Shown here piece after piece: positions 1-5,332 of a stretch of 5,504 bases of DNA. Numbering within the stretch: the first letter of the stretch is position 1; every line of letters starts with the position of its first letter. This stretch comes from Minisyncoccota bacterium. GTDB lineage: Bacteria > Patescibacteriota > Minisyncoccia > Minisyncoccales > Minisyncoccaceae. The notes under the pieces are model-generated. The model had not been told where the DNA came from. It was given only the letters and a program-made list of their open reading frames with translations, and did not search any database. The stretch is taken from the NCBI GenBank assembly GCA_028704295.1, contig JAQVLF010000035.1:1-5504 (forward strand), given 5' to 3'. A program made the translations under genes and the position numbers.

Positions 1-566
1 CTGAAAACCTTATTGCACAACTTTATGCTTCCCCTAAAACAATTCTGACTACTAGGGATATCGCTTTGATTTGGGGAGAAACAAATACGTTAAATTTGCT
101 GGCTAAAATTAAATATTACGCCAAACAGGGATCTTTGATCCGTCTTTCGCGCGGCATTTTTGCCAAAAACAGGGAATATGATTTGAAAGAATTAGCGGCG
201 AGTATTTATACTCCCTCCTATATAAGCTTTGAGACTGTGTTGCGAGAAGCTGGGATTATTTTCCAGCATCATGAAGCAACATTCGTTGCCGGTCCCTACC
301 CGATGACTAAAAAGATTGATGGTCACACAATTATTTTTCGAAAACTAAAAGACAGCATTTTATTTAATGGGCTCGGTATAAAAAAAAATGGGTATAGTAT
401 AGCCACGCCGGAGCGTGCTTTCCTCGATATGATTTATTTATCTCCCAAATTCTATTTCGACAATCTCCGATCCATTAATTGGGAAATATGCTTTGAGTTG
501 GTAAAAATCTATAAGAATAAACAGCTTATTAAACGGCTAAAAGAATATCAAAAATATGCTCAATAA
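1..566 (+). CDS. AbiEi-like type IV antitoxin / transcriptional regulator, 5' end cut by the window
   Basis: Probable antitoxin and autorepressor of an AbiE-type toxin-antitoxin pair. The frame is open from base 3 with no stop and no ATG, GTG or TTG before TTG 66. The codons before 66 read as a family-like N-terminal winged helix (ENLIAQLY, then SPKTILTTRDIALIWGETN). The real start therefore lies just left of the window, and TTG 66 is probably not an initiator. About 187 codons are present. After the helix-turn-helix come a basic wing (KQGSLIRLSRGIFAK) and the AbiEi core: YISFETVLREAGI, a beta-rich middle, and the hallmark SIATPERAFLDMIYL. In studied AbiE systems the first gene represses its own promoter through this kind of N-terminal domain and counteracts the toxin without direct protein contact; that role is inferred here. 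The stop overlaps the next gene by 11 bp, which suggests translational coupling. The promoter lies outside the window. Confidence 0.85.
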   Translation, partial: ENLIAQLYASPKTILTTRDIALIWGETNTLNLLAKIKYYAKQGSLIRLSRGIFAKNREYDLKELAASIYTPSYISFETVLREAGIIFQHHEATFVAGPYPMTKKIDGHTIIFRKLKDSILFNGLGIKKNGYSIATPERAFLDMIYLSPKFYFDNLRSINWEICFELVKIYKNKQLIKRLKEYQKYAQ

Positions 567-1269
567 AGAAAAGCATCGGCTAATCATGGGACGGATTTTG
601 AGGGATATTTATTTCGATACTTCCATATCTTCACTTATTGGGTTTAAAGGCGGCACTTGCGCCTACTTTTTCTACGGCCTCACTAGATTCTCCGTTGATT
701 TGGATTTTGACCTATTCACTAGCGATGAAGCTATTCAGCAAATGGTTTATGAGAAAATAGGCAAAATGCTAAAAGCCTATGGTGAAGTTAAAGATCAATA
801 TATCAAGCGCAATACTATATTTTTCCTGCTTTCTTACGGCGACGTCGATCACAATGTTAAAGTCGAGGCGAACGTGAGGGTTTTTATGCCAGATATCAAG
901 GAATACTACGAGCTAAAAGAATATCTCGGTATCTCCATGTTTGTCGGCAAAAAAGATTATCTCTTTGCCAGCAAGCTTGTCGCACTTACCGACCGTAGAC
1001 TATTGGCCATGCGTGATATTTACGATACCTGGTTCTTTGCCAAAAACAATTGGGATATTAATGCAGATGTTCTCAAAGCTAGAACCGGAAAGACCGTCAA
1101 AGAGCATATTGCCGACTGCATTTCGGTTATTGAAGCGGTAAAGGATAACGAAATTCTGCGCGGTTTGGCCGAGCTTCTGCCTGACGAAAAAGCCAAAGCG
1201 TGGGTTAAGACACATTTGCGGGAGGAAGCTGTTTTTCTTCTCAAAAACTATCATGAAGTATTAAAATAG
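556..1269 (+). CDS. AbiEii/AbiGii-family nucleotidyltransferase toxin
   Basis: A 237-aa predicted cytoplasmic nucleotidyltransferase, the toxin partner of the upstream AbiEi-like gene. The fold signature is clear: FKGGT at residues 30-34, then RFSVDLDFD at 44-52 with the metal-binding DxD-type aspartates (D48, D50, D52), a later acidic strand KVEAN at 102-106, K140, and the family hallmark RDIYD at 153-157 followed by an alpha-helical C-terminal half. Known AbiEii-class toxins transfer nucleotides to RNA targets such as tRNA acceptor ends; the substrate here cannot be read from the sequence. All motifs expected for activity appear intact. ATG 556 is chosen because it overlaps the upstream stop (11 bp) in the usual operon layout; ATG 586 is a possible alternative. 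Neither has a convincing Shine-Dalgarno, so coupling is likely. A defence or plasmid-maintenance role is inference. Confidence 0.88.
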   Translation: MLNKEKHRLIMGRILRDIYFDTSISSLIGFKGGTCAYFFYGLTRFSVDLDFDLFTSDEAIQQMVYEKIGKMLKAYGEVKDQYIKRNTIFFLLSYGDVDHNVKVEANVRVFMPDIKEYYELKEYLGISMFVGKKDYLFASKLVALTDRRLLAMRDIYDTWFFAKNNWDINADVLKARTGKTVKEHIADCISVIEAVKDNEILRGLAELLPDEKAKAWVKTHLREEAVFLLKNYHEVLK

Positions 1270-1518
1270 ATTTTTTGTATTCATAAATTAAATTTATTGA
1301 TAAAATATAGCTACAACTGAATTTACCTAAACTCATTGAAATAATTTATGGGCATGGCATTAAATTCACCCAAGGCATAAAATAGGTCGTTAGGGATCCT
1401 TTAAGTCGACAGGAAACAACTGGAAATTTCCGATATTTTGATTTGCTAAGCTTATTACTATAAAATTATAAAAAATGTCAAGGTATAAAGATATGAAATT
1501 ACATGTTAATATAATTTC
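1270..1518. other. AT-rich intergenic gap between the AbiE pair and the oxidoreductase gene
   Basis: No credible gene is seen on either strand. An imperfect AT-rich hairpin (1242-1251 with 1266-1277, one bulged base, ending in a T run) spans the end of the toxin gene and could act as a weak terminator. A perfect 10-bp palindrome, GGAAATTTCC, lies at 1422-1431 and could be a regulator site. A weak promoter-like pair is TTGATT (1438-1443) and TATAAA (1459-1464) with a 15-bp spacer. None of these is certain. Confidence 0.4.
1510..1515 (+). promoter_or_regulatory. TATAAT -10-like box directly before the oxidoreductase start
   Basis: An exact TATAAT lies three bases before ATG 1519. If used, transcription would begin at or just inside the start codon, which would imply a leaderless or nearly leaderless mRNA and fits the absence of a Shine-Dalgarno. 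No good -35 hexamer is seen 16-18 bp upstream, and the region is so AT-rich that chance matches are likely. Confidence 0.3.
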
Positions 1519-2478
1519 ATGAAAAAGAAAGTTGGTGTTATTGGTGCTGGAATTATTGGTCTTTACGTAGCTTCAGAGTTAAAGAAGAAAAGTTTTGACG
1601 TGACGGTATTTGAAAAGCAAAGCATTGAAAAAGTAGGAAAAAAATCTTGCTCTACTTTAGTTTCAAAAAGGATCTTTGATTTTATTCAAATAGACGATGA
1701 TTTAATAGAAAACACAATTAAAAGGTGCTTAATTAAATTTAAGAAAAAAGAAGTTGTTTTAGAATTCAATCCGGAACACATTGTAATTAACAGGGAAAGA
1801 TTTGTTTTAAGAATGATTAAAAATGCTGAATTCAATATTATTTTTGAAAGCAATAGAACTGATTTTTCTGAATTTGACTATGTAATTGGAGCAGATGGGG
1901 CGAGTTCTTTTTTAAGGCATAAATTAAATTTAAAGAATCCTGGATACAGGGTAGGTTTAAAAGTAGAAAGTAATGTCAAAGATTCAAATGATACTGTAAA
2001 AACTTTTAAAACAAAAAATGGTTTTACTTGGATTATTCCAAAAGGAAACTATACAGAATATGGTGTTTTAGAAAAAAAAGAAAATATTAAAGACGAATGG
2101 AAGAAGTTTAATAAAAAGGGCAGCAATTTAAGCTTTGCATTAGTTCCGCAAGGACTTGTATTAGCGAGTAGCGACAAATACGCAATTGTTGGCGATGCAA
2201 CAGGATTGACAAAGCCTTGGAGCGGGGGAGGAATTATTTGGCAGCTTTATGAAGCTAAAATGTTAATTGAAAACTTTCCTAATTTTAAAAAGTATAACAA
2301 AGAGGTTCGAAAATTTTTTTTATGGAAGATTATTAAAGGAAGAATTTCTAACAAGCTAATTCATTTTGTAGGCAATCATTTTAGCTTTTTGATTCCATCC
2401 TATATAAAATATGACAATGATTTTCCTAATTTTTTTAAATCGCTGTTAAACAGTAAAAGAAAAAAGCCATCGTCCTAA
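1519..2478 (+). CDS. FAD-dependent oxidoreductase, geranylgeranyl reductase family
   Basis: A 319-aa flavoprotein. The N-terminal Rossmann dinucleotide fold has GAGIIG at residues 9-14 and the ribose-binding glutamate E32 at the end of beta 2 (VTVFEK). A family-like CSTLVSKRI follows at 44-52 and INRERFVL at 90-97. The mid-protein FAD motif is DYVIGADGASS at 120-130. GFTWIIPKG lies at 168-176. The second FAD motif VGDATG at 224-229 continues into PWSGGGI at 233-239, the pattern typical of geranylgeranyl reductases. Such enzymes reduce double bonds in isoprenoid chains of lipids or quinones with NAD(P)H or ferredoxin; the substrate here is unknown and no isoprenoid genes are nearby. At 319 aa it is shorter than typical archaeal or plant relatives, with a reduced C-terminal part. 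It is markedly AT-rich, with long lysine/asparagine runs, and stands alone. A general FAD monooxygenase-like role is the main alternative. Confidence 0.8.
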   Translation: MKKKVGVIGAGIIGLYVASELKKKSFDVTVFEKQSIEKVGKKSCSTLVSKRIFDFIQIDDDLIENTIKRCLIKFKKKEVVLEFNPEHIVINRERFVLRMIKNAEFNIIFESNRTDFSEFDYVIGADGASSFLRHKLNLKNPGYRVGLKVESNVKDSNDTVKTFKTKNGFTWIIPKGNYTEYGVLEKKENIKDEWKKFNKKGSNLSFALVPQGLVLASSDKYAIVGDATGLTKPWSGGGIIWQLYEAKMLIENFPNFKKYNKEVRKFFLWKIIKGRISNKLIHFVGNHFSFLIPSYIKYDNDFPNFFKSLLNSKRKKPSS

Positions 2479-2517
2479 CGGTCGACGCCTTTTTCTAAAT
2501 ACGGTATATTAAGTTTA

Positions 2518-2532
2518 CTATAAAATTTATAG
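2518..2532. repeat. 15-nt perfect odd palindrome
   Basis: CTATAAA, one central A, then TTTATAG form a perfect inverted repeat about 40 bp after the oxidoreductase stop. It is too AT-rich to be a strong terminator on its own. It is the first of several inverted repeats that run to about 2751. Confidence 0.5.
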
Positions 2533-2537
2533 AATTG

Positions 2538-2567
2538 GCAAGCCTCATCGATATGATGCTTACTTGC
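2538..2567. repeat. Two-tier hairpin, possible terminator of the oxidoreductase gene
   Basis: The outer stem is GCAAG (2538-2542) with CTTGC (2563-2567). The inner stem is CATC (2546-2549) with GATG (2555-2558), and the loop is GATAT. A T-rich stretch with a five-T run (from about 2574) follows a few bases later, so it could act as an imperfect terminator. The U tract is not adjacent to the stem, which lowers confidence. Confidence 0.4.
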
Positions 2568-2603
2568 TTAACTATTTTTCCAAATTTTCTCTAATTATTA
2601 AGT

Positions 2604-2649
2604 AGGCTCACCTCTTGTTTTTATAATCAAAAAACAAAGCGCGGAGCCT
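2604..2649. repeat. 46-nt two-stem hairpin element
   Basis: The outer stem AGGCTC (2604-2609) pairs perfectly with GAGCCT (2644-2649). After an internal loop of 5 and 6 nt, the inner stem TTGTTTTT (2615-2622) pairs perfectly with AAAAACAA (2630-2637) around a 7-nt loop. Fourteen pairs in two blocks is more than expected casually and could be an RNA structure on either strand or a small repeat element. Function unknown. Confidence 0.5.
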
Positions 2650-2671
2650 TGCTGCTAGTTTGAAAAATGAA

Positions 2672-2710
2672 AAGGAGATTTTGCTATTATAGCTTCACGA
2701 AGCTCTCCTT
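2672..2710. repeat. Nested hairpin with SD-like AAGGAG paired to CTCCTT
   Basis: AAGGAG (2672-2677) can pair with CTCCTT (2705-2710). Inside it lies a second hairpin, AGCTT-cacg-AAGCT (2691-2704). The left side of the internal loop is 13 nt. The outer strand resembles a ribosome binding site, but no credible start codon and frame follow it on either strand, so masking of a binding site is only a possibility. Confidence 0.4.
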
Positions 2711-2723
2711 ATACTCCGAATTC

Positions 2724-2735
2724 AAGATATATCTT
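2724..2735. repeat. 12-bp perfect palindrome AAGATATATCTT
   Basis: A perfect dyad that directly follows a GAATTC palindrome (2718-2723) and is followed by GGGAATCCC (2743-2751), a third dyad. A dense set of short dyads like this suggests protein-binding sites or a compact repeat element. No gene explains it. Confidence 0.45.
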
Positions 2736-2818
2736 CAGCGCAGGGAATCCCCTAGACTTCCATGACGCGCCTTATCAAACTTTCGGTTGGATCATCCCCT
2801 TGTCAAGACGGAGATACC

Positions 2819-2941
2819 TCATCGATCGATATTATCAATCTCATCAAGCCAATTGACAGCATCTTCTATTGTTTCAAATAGAGGTGACATTCCTGATTTT
2901 TCAGCTAATTTTAATTGTTGTAGTAAAATTTTTTCATTCAT
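2819..2941 (-). CDS. Small 40-aa hypothetical protein
   Basis: On the minus strand, ATG at 2941-2939 opens 40 codons ending in TGA (2821-2819). The peptide begins MNEKILLQQLKLAEKSGMS and ends with an acidic helix containing SPLFETIEDAVNWLDEID. The composition is protein-like: two amphipathic helices separated by GMSPLF, with no lysine/asparagine slippage and one tryptophan. No family is recognised. The case for a real gene rests on a near-consensus promoter placed to start transcription about 17 nt before the ATG. There is no evident Shine-Dalgarno. TGA is the stop, whereas all other genes here end in TAA or TAG. It is divergent from the DUF4446-infB operon. It might be a small regulator or half of a toxin-antitoxin pair, but that is speculation; a remnant of a longer gene is also possible. 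Confidence 0.5.
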   Translation of the reverse strand: MNEKILLQQLKLAEKSGMSPLFETIEDAVNWLDEIDNIDR

Positions 2942-2965
2942 GATTTAAATATATAACGCATAAAT

Positions 2966-2994
2966 ATTATAGCGAATATTTGCAAGTATTGCAA
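2966..2994 (-). promoter_or_regulatory. Near-consensus sigma70-type promoter for the small minus-strand gene
   Basis: Reading the minus strand: -35 TTGCAA (2994-2989), a spacer of exactly 17 bp, then a perfect -10 TATAAT (2971-2966). The predicted start of transcription is near 2959, about 17 nt upstream of the ATG at 2941. This is the best promoter match in the window. Confidence 0.6.
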
Positions 2995-3008
2995 AAAAAT
3001 GATATTTT
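2980..3008 (+). promoter_or_regulatory. Candidate promoter and dyad for the DUF4446-infB-rbfA operon
   Basis: TTGCAA (2980-2985) as -35 and TATTTT (3003-3008) as -10 are 17 bp apart and would start transcription about 10 nt before ATG 3024. The -10 is weak. The same TTGCAA box recurs at 2989-2994, where it is the -35 of the divergent promoter. Together they form TTGCAA-gta-TTGCAA, both a direct and an inverted repeat, a plausible shared operator. Confidence 0.4.
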
Positions 3009-3023
3009 ATATCTTAAGTTGTT

Positions 3024-3392
3024 ATGATTTTTAAGAAAAAGTCCCAAAATCCAGAGGAATTGAAAGATTTAAAGGAAGCTGTTAAATATATCAAAGCCCT
3101 TGAATCCAAGATAGACAAATTAGAAAAGATAGTGAAACAAAATGAAGAAAGATCTCTAGATAGTTTTACTAAGTTTTCTGTTTTAAGATTTAACCCTTTT
3201 AGCAATATGGGAGGTGATCAAAGTTTTACTCTAGCACTTTTGAATGAAAAAAATAATGGATTTATCTTAACTTCGTTGTACGGAAGAGATGGGGCAAGAT
3301 TGTTTACAAAACCAATAAATAATGGTATGTCTGAATATCAGCTTTTGGAAGAAGAAAAGAATATTTTAAAAAAAGCAATGGGCCATGAATAA
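3024..3392 (+). CDS. DUF4446 family protein, soluble short form
   Basis: A 122-aa protein of unknown function. The C-terminal two thirds match the DUF4446 pattern: RFNPFSNMGGDQSF at residues 55-68, LTSLYGRDGARLFTKPINNG at 82-101, and EYQLLEEE at 104-111. The N-terminal part (about 10-45) is a charged, heptad-like helix likely to form a coiled coil. From memory of the family, many members carry an N-terminal transmembrane segment before the coiled coil; here there is none, only the basic MIFKKK, so the protein is predicted to be cytoplasmic. It overlaps infB by 8 bp (ATGAATAA), so the two are co-transcribed and probably coupled. The setting suggests a link to translation or growth, which is inference. 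No Shine-Dalgarno is seen before ATG 3024; the leader is probably very short. Confidence 0.82.
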   Translation: MIFKKKSQNPEELKDLKEAVKYIKALESKIDKLEKIVKQNEERSLDSFTKFSVLRFNPFSNMGGDQSFTLALLNEKNNGFILTSLYGRDGARLFTKPINNGMSEYQLLEEEKNILKKAMGHE

Positions 3393-4899
3393 AAAAAAGG
3401 AGAACAATATAAATATTGGACAAAGACCACCAGTAGTGGTCGTTTTAGGCCATATTGATCATGGCAAGACTTCTCTTTTAATGGCTATTAAAGATTTCAG
3501 GGTTTTAGGAAAAGAATCAGGAGGAATTACCCAGCACGTGGGTGCTTATCAAATTGAGTATAATAAAAAGAAGATCACCTTTATCGATACTCCGGGACAT
3601 GAATCTTTTTCAGCTATAAGATCAAGAGGAGTAAAAGTAGCAGACATTGCTATTCTTGTAATTGATGCTTGTGAAGGTATTAAAAAACAAACTCAAGAAG
3701 CAATAAGGCACATTAAAGAATCAGGAGCAACTCCTATTGTGGCACTAAATAAAATAGATAAAGAATGCGCTAATCCAGAAAGAGTAAAACAAGAGCTATT
3801 GCAGGAAGACATTTGGGTTGAATCTCTTGGAGGAAAAGTGCCTGCAGTAGAAGTTTCAGCTAAAACAAAGCAAGGAATAGAAAATCTTTTAGAAATGATT
3901 TTGCTTGTAGCTGAAATGGAGAATTTGGAAGCTTTCTATAACGGCGAGAAAGAGGCTGTAATTATTGAATCTAGAATGGATCCTCACAAAGGACCATCTA
4001 TTACTGCAATTGTTACTGAAGGAACTTTTAAGAAAGGACAGTTTGTTGGAACACACTCTGCTGTTGGTAAAATTAGAACACTTCAAAGTTTTGAAGGAAA
4101 AGAAATTAATGAGGCTTGCCCCTCAGATCCAGTAGTGATAAATGGGTTTGAAAATATTCCTACGGTGGGAGAAATAATTAGGGTATATGAAACTTTGTCT
4201 CAAGCCGAAAAGGACCTAAGGCCAAAAGAACTACTAATTAAAAATCCAGACATTAAAGCAGGGGATAAAGTTTTAAATTTAATAATTAAAGCTGATGTTA
4301 TTGGATCAATCGAAGGAATATTAGAGATATTAAAAAGCATTCCTCAAGATAAAGTTAAATTGAATATTTTAAGAGCAGAAGTTGGAGACGCTAACGAAAA
4401 GGATGTTAAGCTGGCAAAAACCTCAGATGCAAATATAATTACTTTTAGAGTAAAAGCTGATAAAATTGCAGAAAATATCATTCAAAACAGTAACGTTAAT
4501 TTCTTTTATTTTGACATTATTTATGATTTGTCAAAAAAGATAAGAGAATTGATGGAAGGACTTTTAGTAATAGAAAAAGAAAGAATCGACTTAGGGGAAT
4601 TAGATGTTTTAGCAATTTTTAGAACAGAAAGAGAGAAACAAATTGTTGGAGGAAGAGTAGTTGAAGGAAGAATAGAAAAAAATGTTAATATTGAAATATG
4701 GAGAGACAATGAGAAAATAGGGCAGGGAAAAGTAGTTGGGCTTGAAGTTTCAAAAAAGAAAGTAGATGTAGCGTACAAGGATAGTGAGGCAGGAATTCTA
4801 TATCAAGGAAAAGAGAAAATTCAAGAAGGAGATATCTTGAAGTTCTATAAAGAAGAATTTGTAAAGCCAGAATTAAATGCACAAGCAAGAAAAGCTTAA
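3385..4899 (+). CDS. infB: Translation initiation factor IF-2, minimal form
   Basis: A GTPase that brings formyl-Met-tRNA to the 30S subunit and promotes 50S joining. The G domain shows GHIDHGKT (residues 22-29, G1), GGITQHVGAY (46-55, switch I/G2), DTPGHE (68-73, G3), NKID (122-125, G4) and SAK (158-160, G5). A beta-barrel domain II follows (about 190-275), then the IF-2 domain III (about 285-390) and the C-terminal tRNA-binding barrel (about 395-495). At 504 aa it lacks the whole N-terminal extension found in typical bacterial forms of 740-890 aa; the G domain begins about residue 15. In the last domain the usual ECGI-like turn reads EAGI. ATG 3385 overlaps the upstream stop by 8 bp and lacks a Shine-Dalgarno before it; a strong AAGGAG lies just inside the frame (3397-3402). 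rbfA overlaps its 3' end. Confidence 0.97.
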   Translation: MNKKKENNINIGQRPPVVVVLGHIDHGKTSLLMAIKDFRVLGKESGGITQHVGAYQIEYNKKKITFIDTPGHESFSAIRSRGVKVADIAILVIDACEGIKKQTQEAIRHIKESGATPIVALNKIDKECANPERVKQELLQEDIWVESLGGKVPAVEVSAKTKQGIENLLEMILLVAEMENLEAFYNGEKEAVIIESRMDPHKGPSITAIVTEGTFKKGQFVGTHSAVGKIRTLQSFEGKEINEACPSDPVVINGFENIPTVGEIIRVYETLSQAEKDLRPKELLIKNPDIKAGDKVLNLIIKADVIGSIEGILEILKSIPQDKVKLNILRAEVGDANEKDVKLAKTSDANIITFRVKADKIAENIIQNSNVNFFYFDIIYDLSKKIRELMEGLLVIEKERIDLGELDVLAIFRTEREKQIVGGRVVEGRIEKNVNIEIWRDNEKIGQGKVVGLEVSKKKVDVAYKDSEAGILYQGKEKIQEGDILKFYKEEFVKPELNAQARKA

Positions 4900-5224
4900 C
4901 AATTTAATAAAAAGGGAACTTTCTCAAATTATTTTAAGAGAACTTGATCTTCCCTCTGATATCGTGGTAACAGTAACTAGGGTAGCAGTTGCCTCCTCTG
5001 GATTTTATGCAAAAGTTTTTGTTTCAATTATTCCAACCGAAAAAAGAGAGGGCGTAATAGATGCGCTTGAAAGAAGAATATACTTTTTGCAGCAGCAGTT
5101 AAATAAGAAATTGAAGATAAGGCCTGTACCAAAAATAGAGTTTGTGACAGAGAAAAAGACAGAGGAGGCTGGAAGAGTAGAAGAGCTTTTGAAAAAGATC
5201 AAGGATCTGGAAAAAAACGAATAA
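4877..5224 (+). CDS. rbfA: 30S ribosome-binding factor A
   Basis: A 115-aa small KH-like protein that binds the immature 30S subunit and helps 16S rRNA 5'-end maturation, with a known role in cold adaptation in E. coli. The start HKQEKLNNLIKRELSQIIL is the family's first helix. The beta strand and interrupted motif VAVASSGFYAKVFVSI is at residues 37-52. The C-terminal signature KIRPVPKIEFVTEK at 80-93, followed by RVEELLKKI at 99-107, is diagnostic. Length is normal or slightly short. ATG 4877 lies 23 bp inside infB, in another frame, and has no Shine-Dalgarno, so translation probably depends on coupling. infB-rbfA adjacency is widespread in bacteria. The 3' end may also hold the tRNA promoter. 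Confidence 0.95.
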   Translation: MHKQEKLNNLIKRELSQIILRELDLPSDIVVTVTRVAVASSGFYAKVFVSIIPTEKREGVIDALERRIYFLQQQLNKKLKIRPVPKIEFVTEKKTEEAGRVEELLKKIKDLEKNE

Positions 5225-5236
5225 GTGTGCTACTAT
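5208..5236 (+). promoter_or_regulatory. Candidate extended -10 promoter for the tRNA pair
   Basis: TGGAAA (5208-5213) and TACTAT (5231-5236) are 17 bp apart, and TGC directly precedes the -10, giving an extended -10. Transcription would begin near 5243, six or seven bases before the tRNA-Cys 5' end. Both hexamers match consensus at 4 of 6 positions. The -35 is inside rbfA. No terminator separates rbfA from the tRNAs, so read-through is also possible. Confidence 0.4.
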
Positions 5237-5249
5237 GCTTAACGTATAA

Positions 5250-5324
5250 GGCGTGGTGGCCGAATGGTTAAGGCGAAGGTCTGCAAAACCTTTTTTAGCG
5301 GTTCAATTCCGCTCCACGCCTCCA
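5250..5324 (+). tRNA. tRNA-Cys (GCA), CCA encoded
   Basis: A full cloverleaf can be drawn. The acceptor stem GGCGTGG (5250-5256) pairs with CCACGCC (5314-5320) in seven perfect pairs. The D stem is GCC/GGC (5259-5261, 5272-5274). The anticodon stem AAGGT/ACCTT (5276-5280, 5288-5292) encloses loop CTGCAAA, with anticodon GCA at 5283-5285. A T-only variable loop is followed by T stem AGCGG/CCGCT (5297-5301, 5309-5313) with loop TTCAATT. The discriminator is T5321, and CCA is encoded at 5322-5324. The U discriminator is the expected identity element for cysteine. Confidence 0.95.
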
Positions 5325-5332
5325 CAATGCCT

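Noticed and set aside
1000..1254. Minus-strand reading frames opposite the toxin gene, and similar ones opposite infB and rbfA
   Set aside because: They are antisense shadows of well-supported genes, with low-complexity translations and no promoter or ribosome site.
1388..2480. CGTTAGG (1388-1394) and CCTAACG (2474-2480), plus GTCGAC on each side, as terminal inverted repeats around the oxidoreductase gene
   Set aside because: Seven-base matches are expected several times by chance between gaps of this size; there is no target duplication or transposase.
2461..2494. Hairpin AAAAAG/CTTTTT across the oxidoreductase stop as a terminator
   Set aside because: The stem has two internal mismatches and a large loop; the later hairpin at 2538-2567 is no worse a candidate.
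2612..2702. Minus-strand stretch of about 29 codons without stops, containing SFFKLAARLRALFFDYKNKR
   Set aside because: No start codon and bounded by TGA on both sides; at most a relic, so not called a gene or pseudogene.
2667..2765. A 32-codon plus-strand frame starting MKRRFCYYSF
   Set aside because: No ribosome binding site or promoter, and it is built from the hairpins and palindromes of the intergenic region; composition is not convincing.
1..5224. Recoding of TGA to glycine (as in some Patescibacteria), suggested because all the large genes end in TAA or TAG
   Set aside because: The large genes reach full family length with no in-frame TGA and use normal glycine codons, and the small gene ends sensibly at TGA, so the standard code fits.
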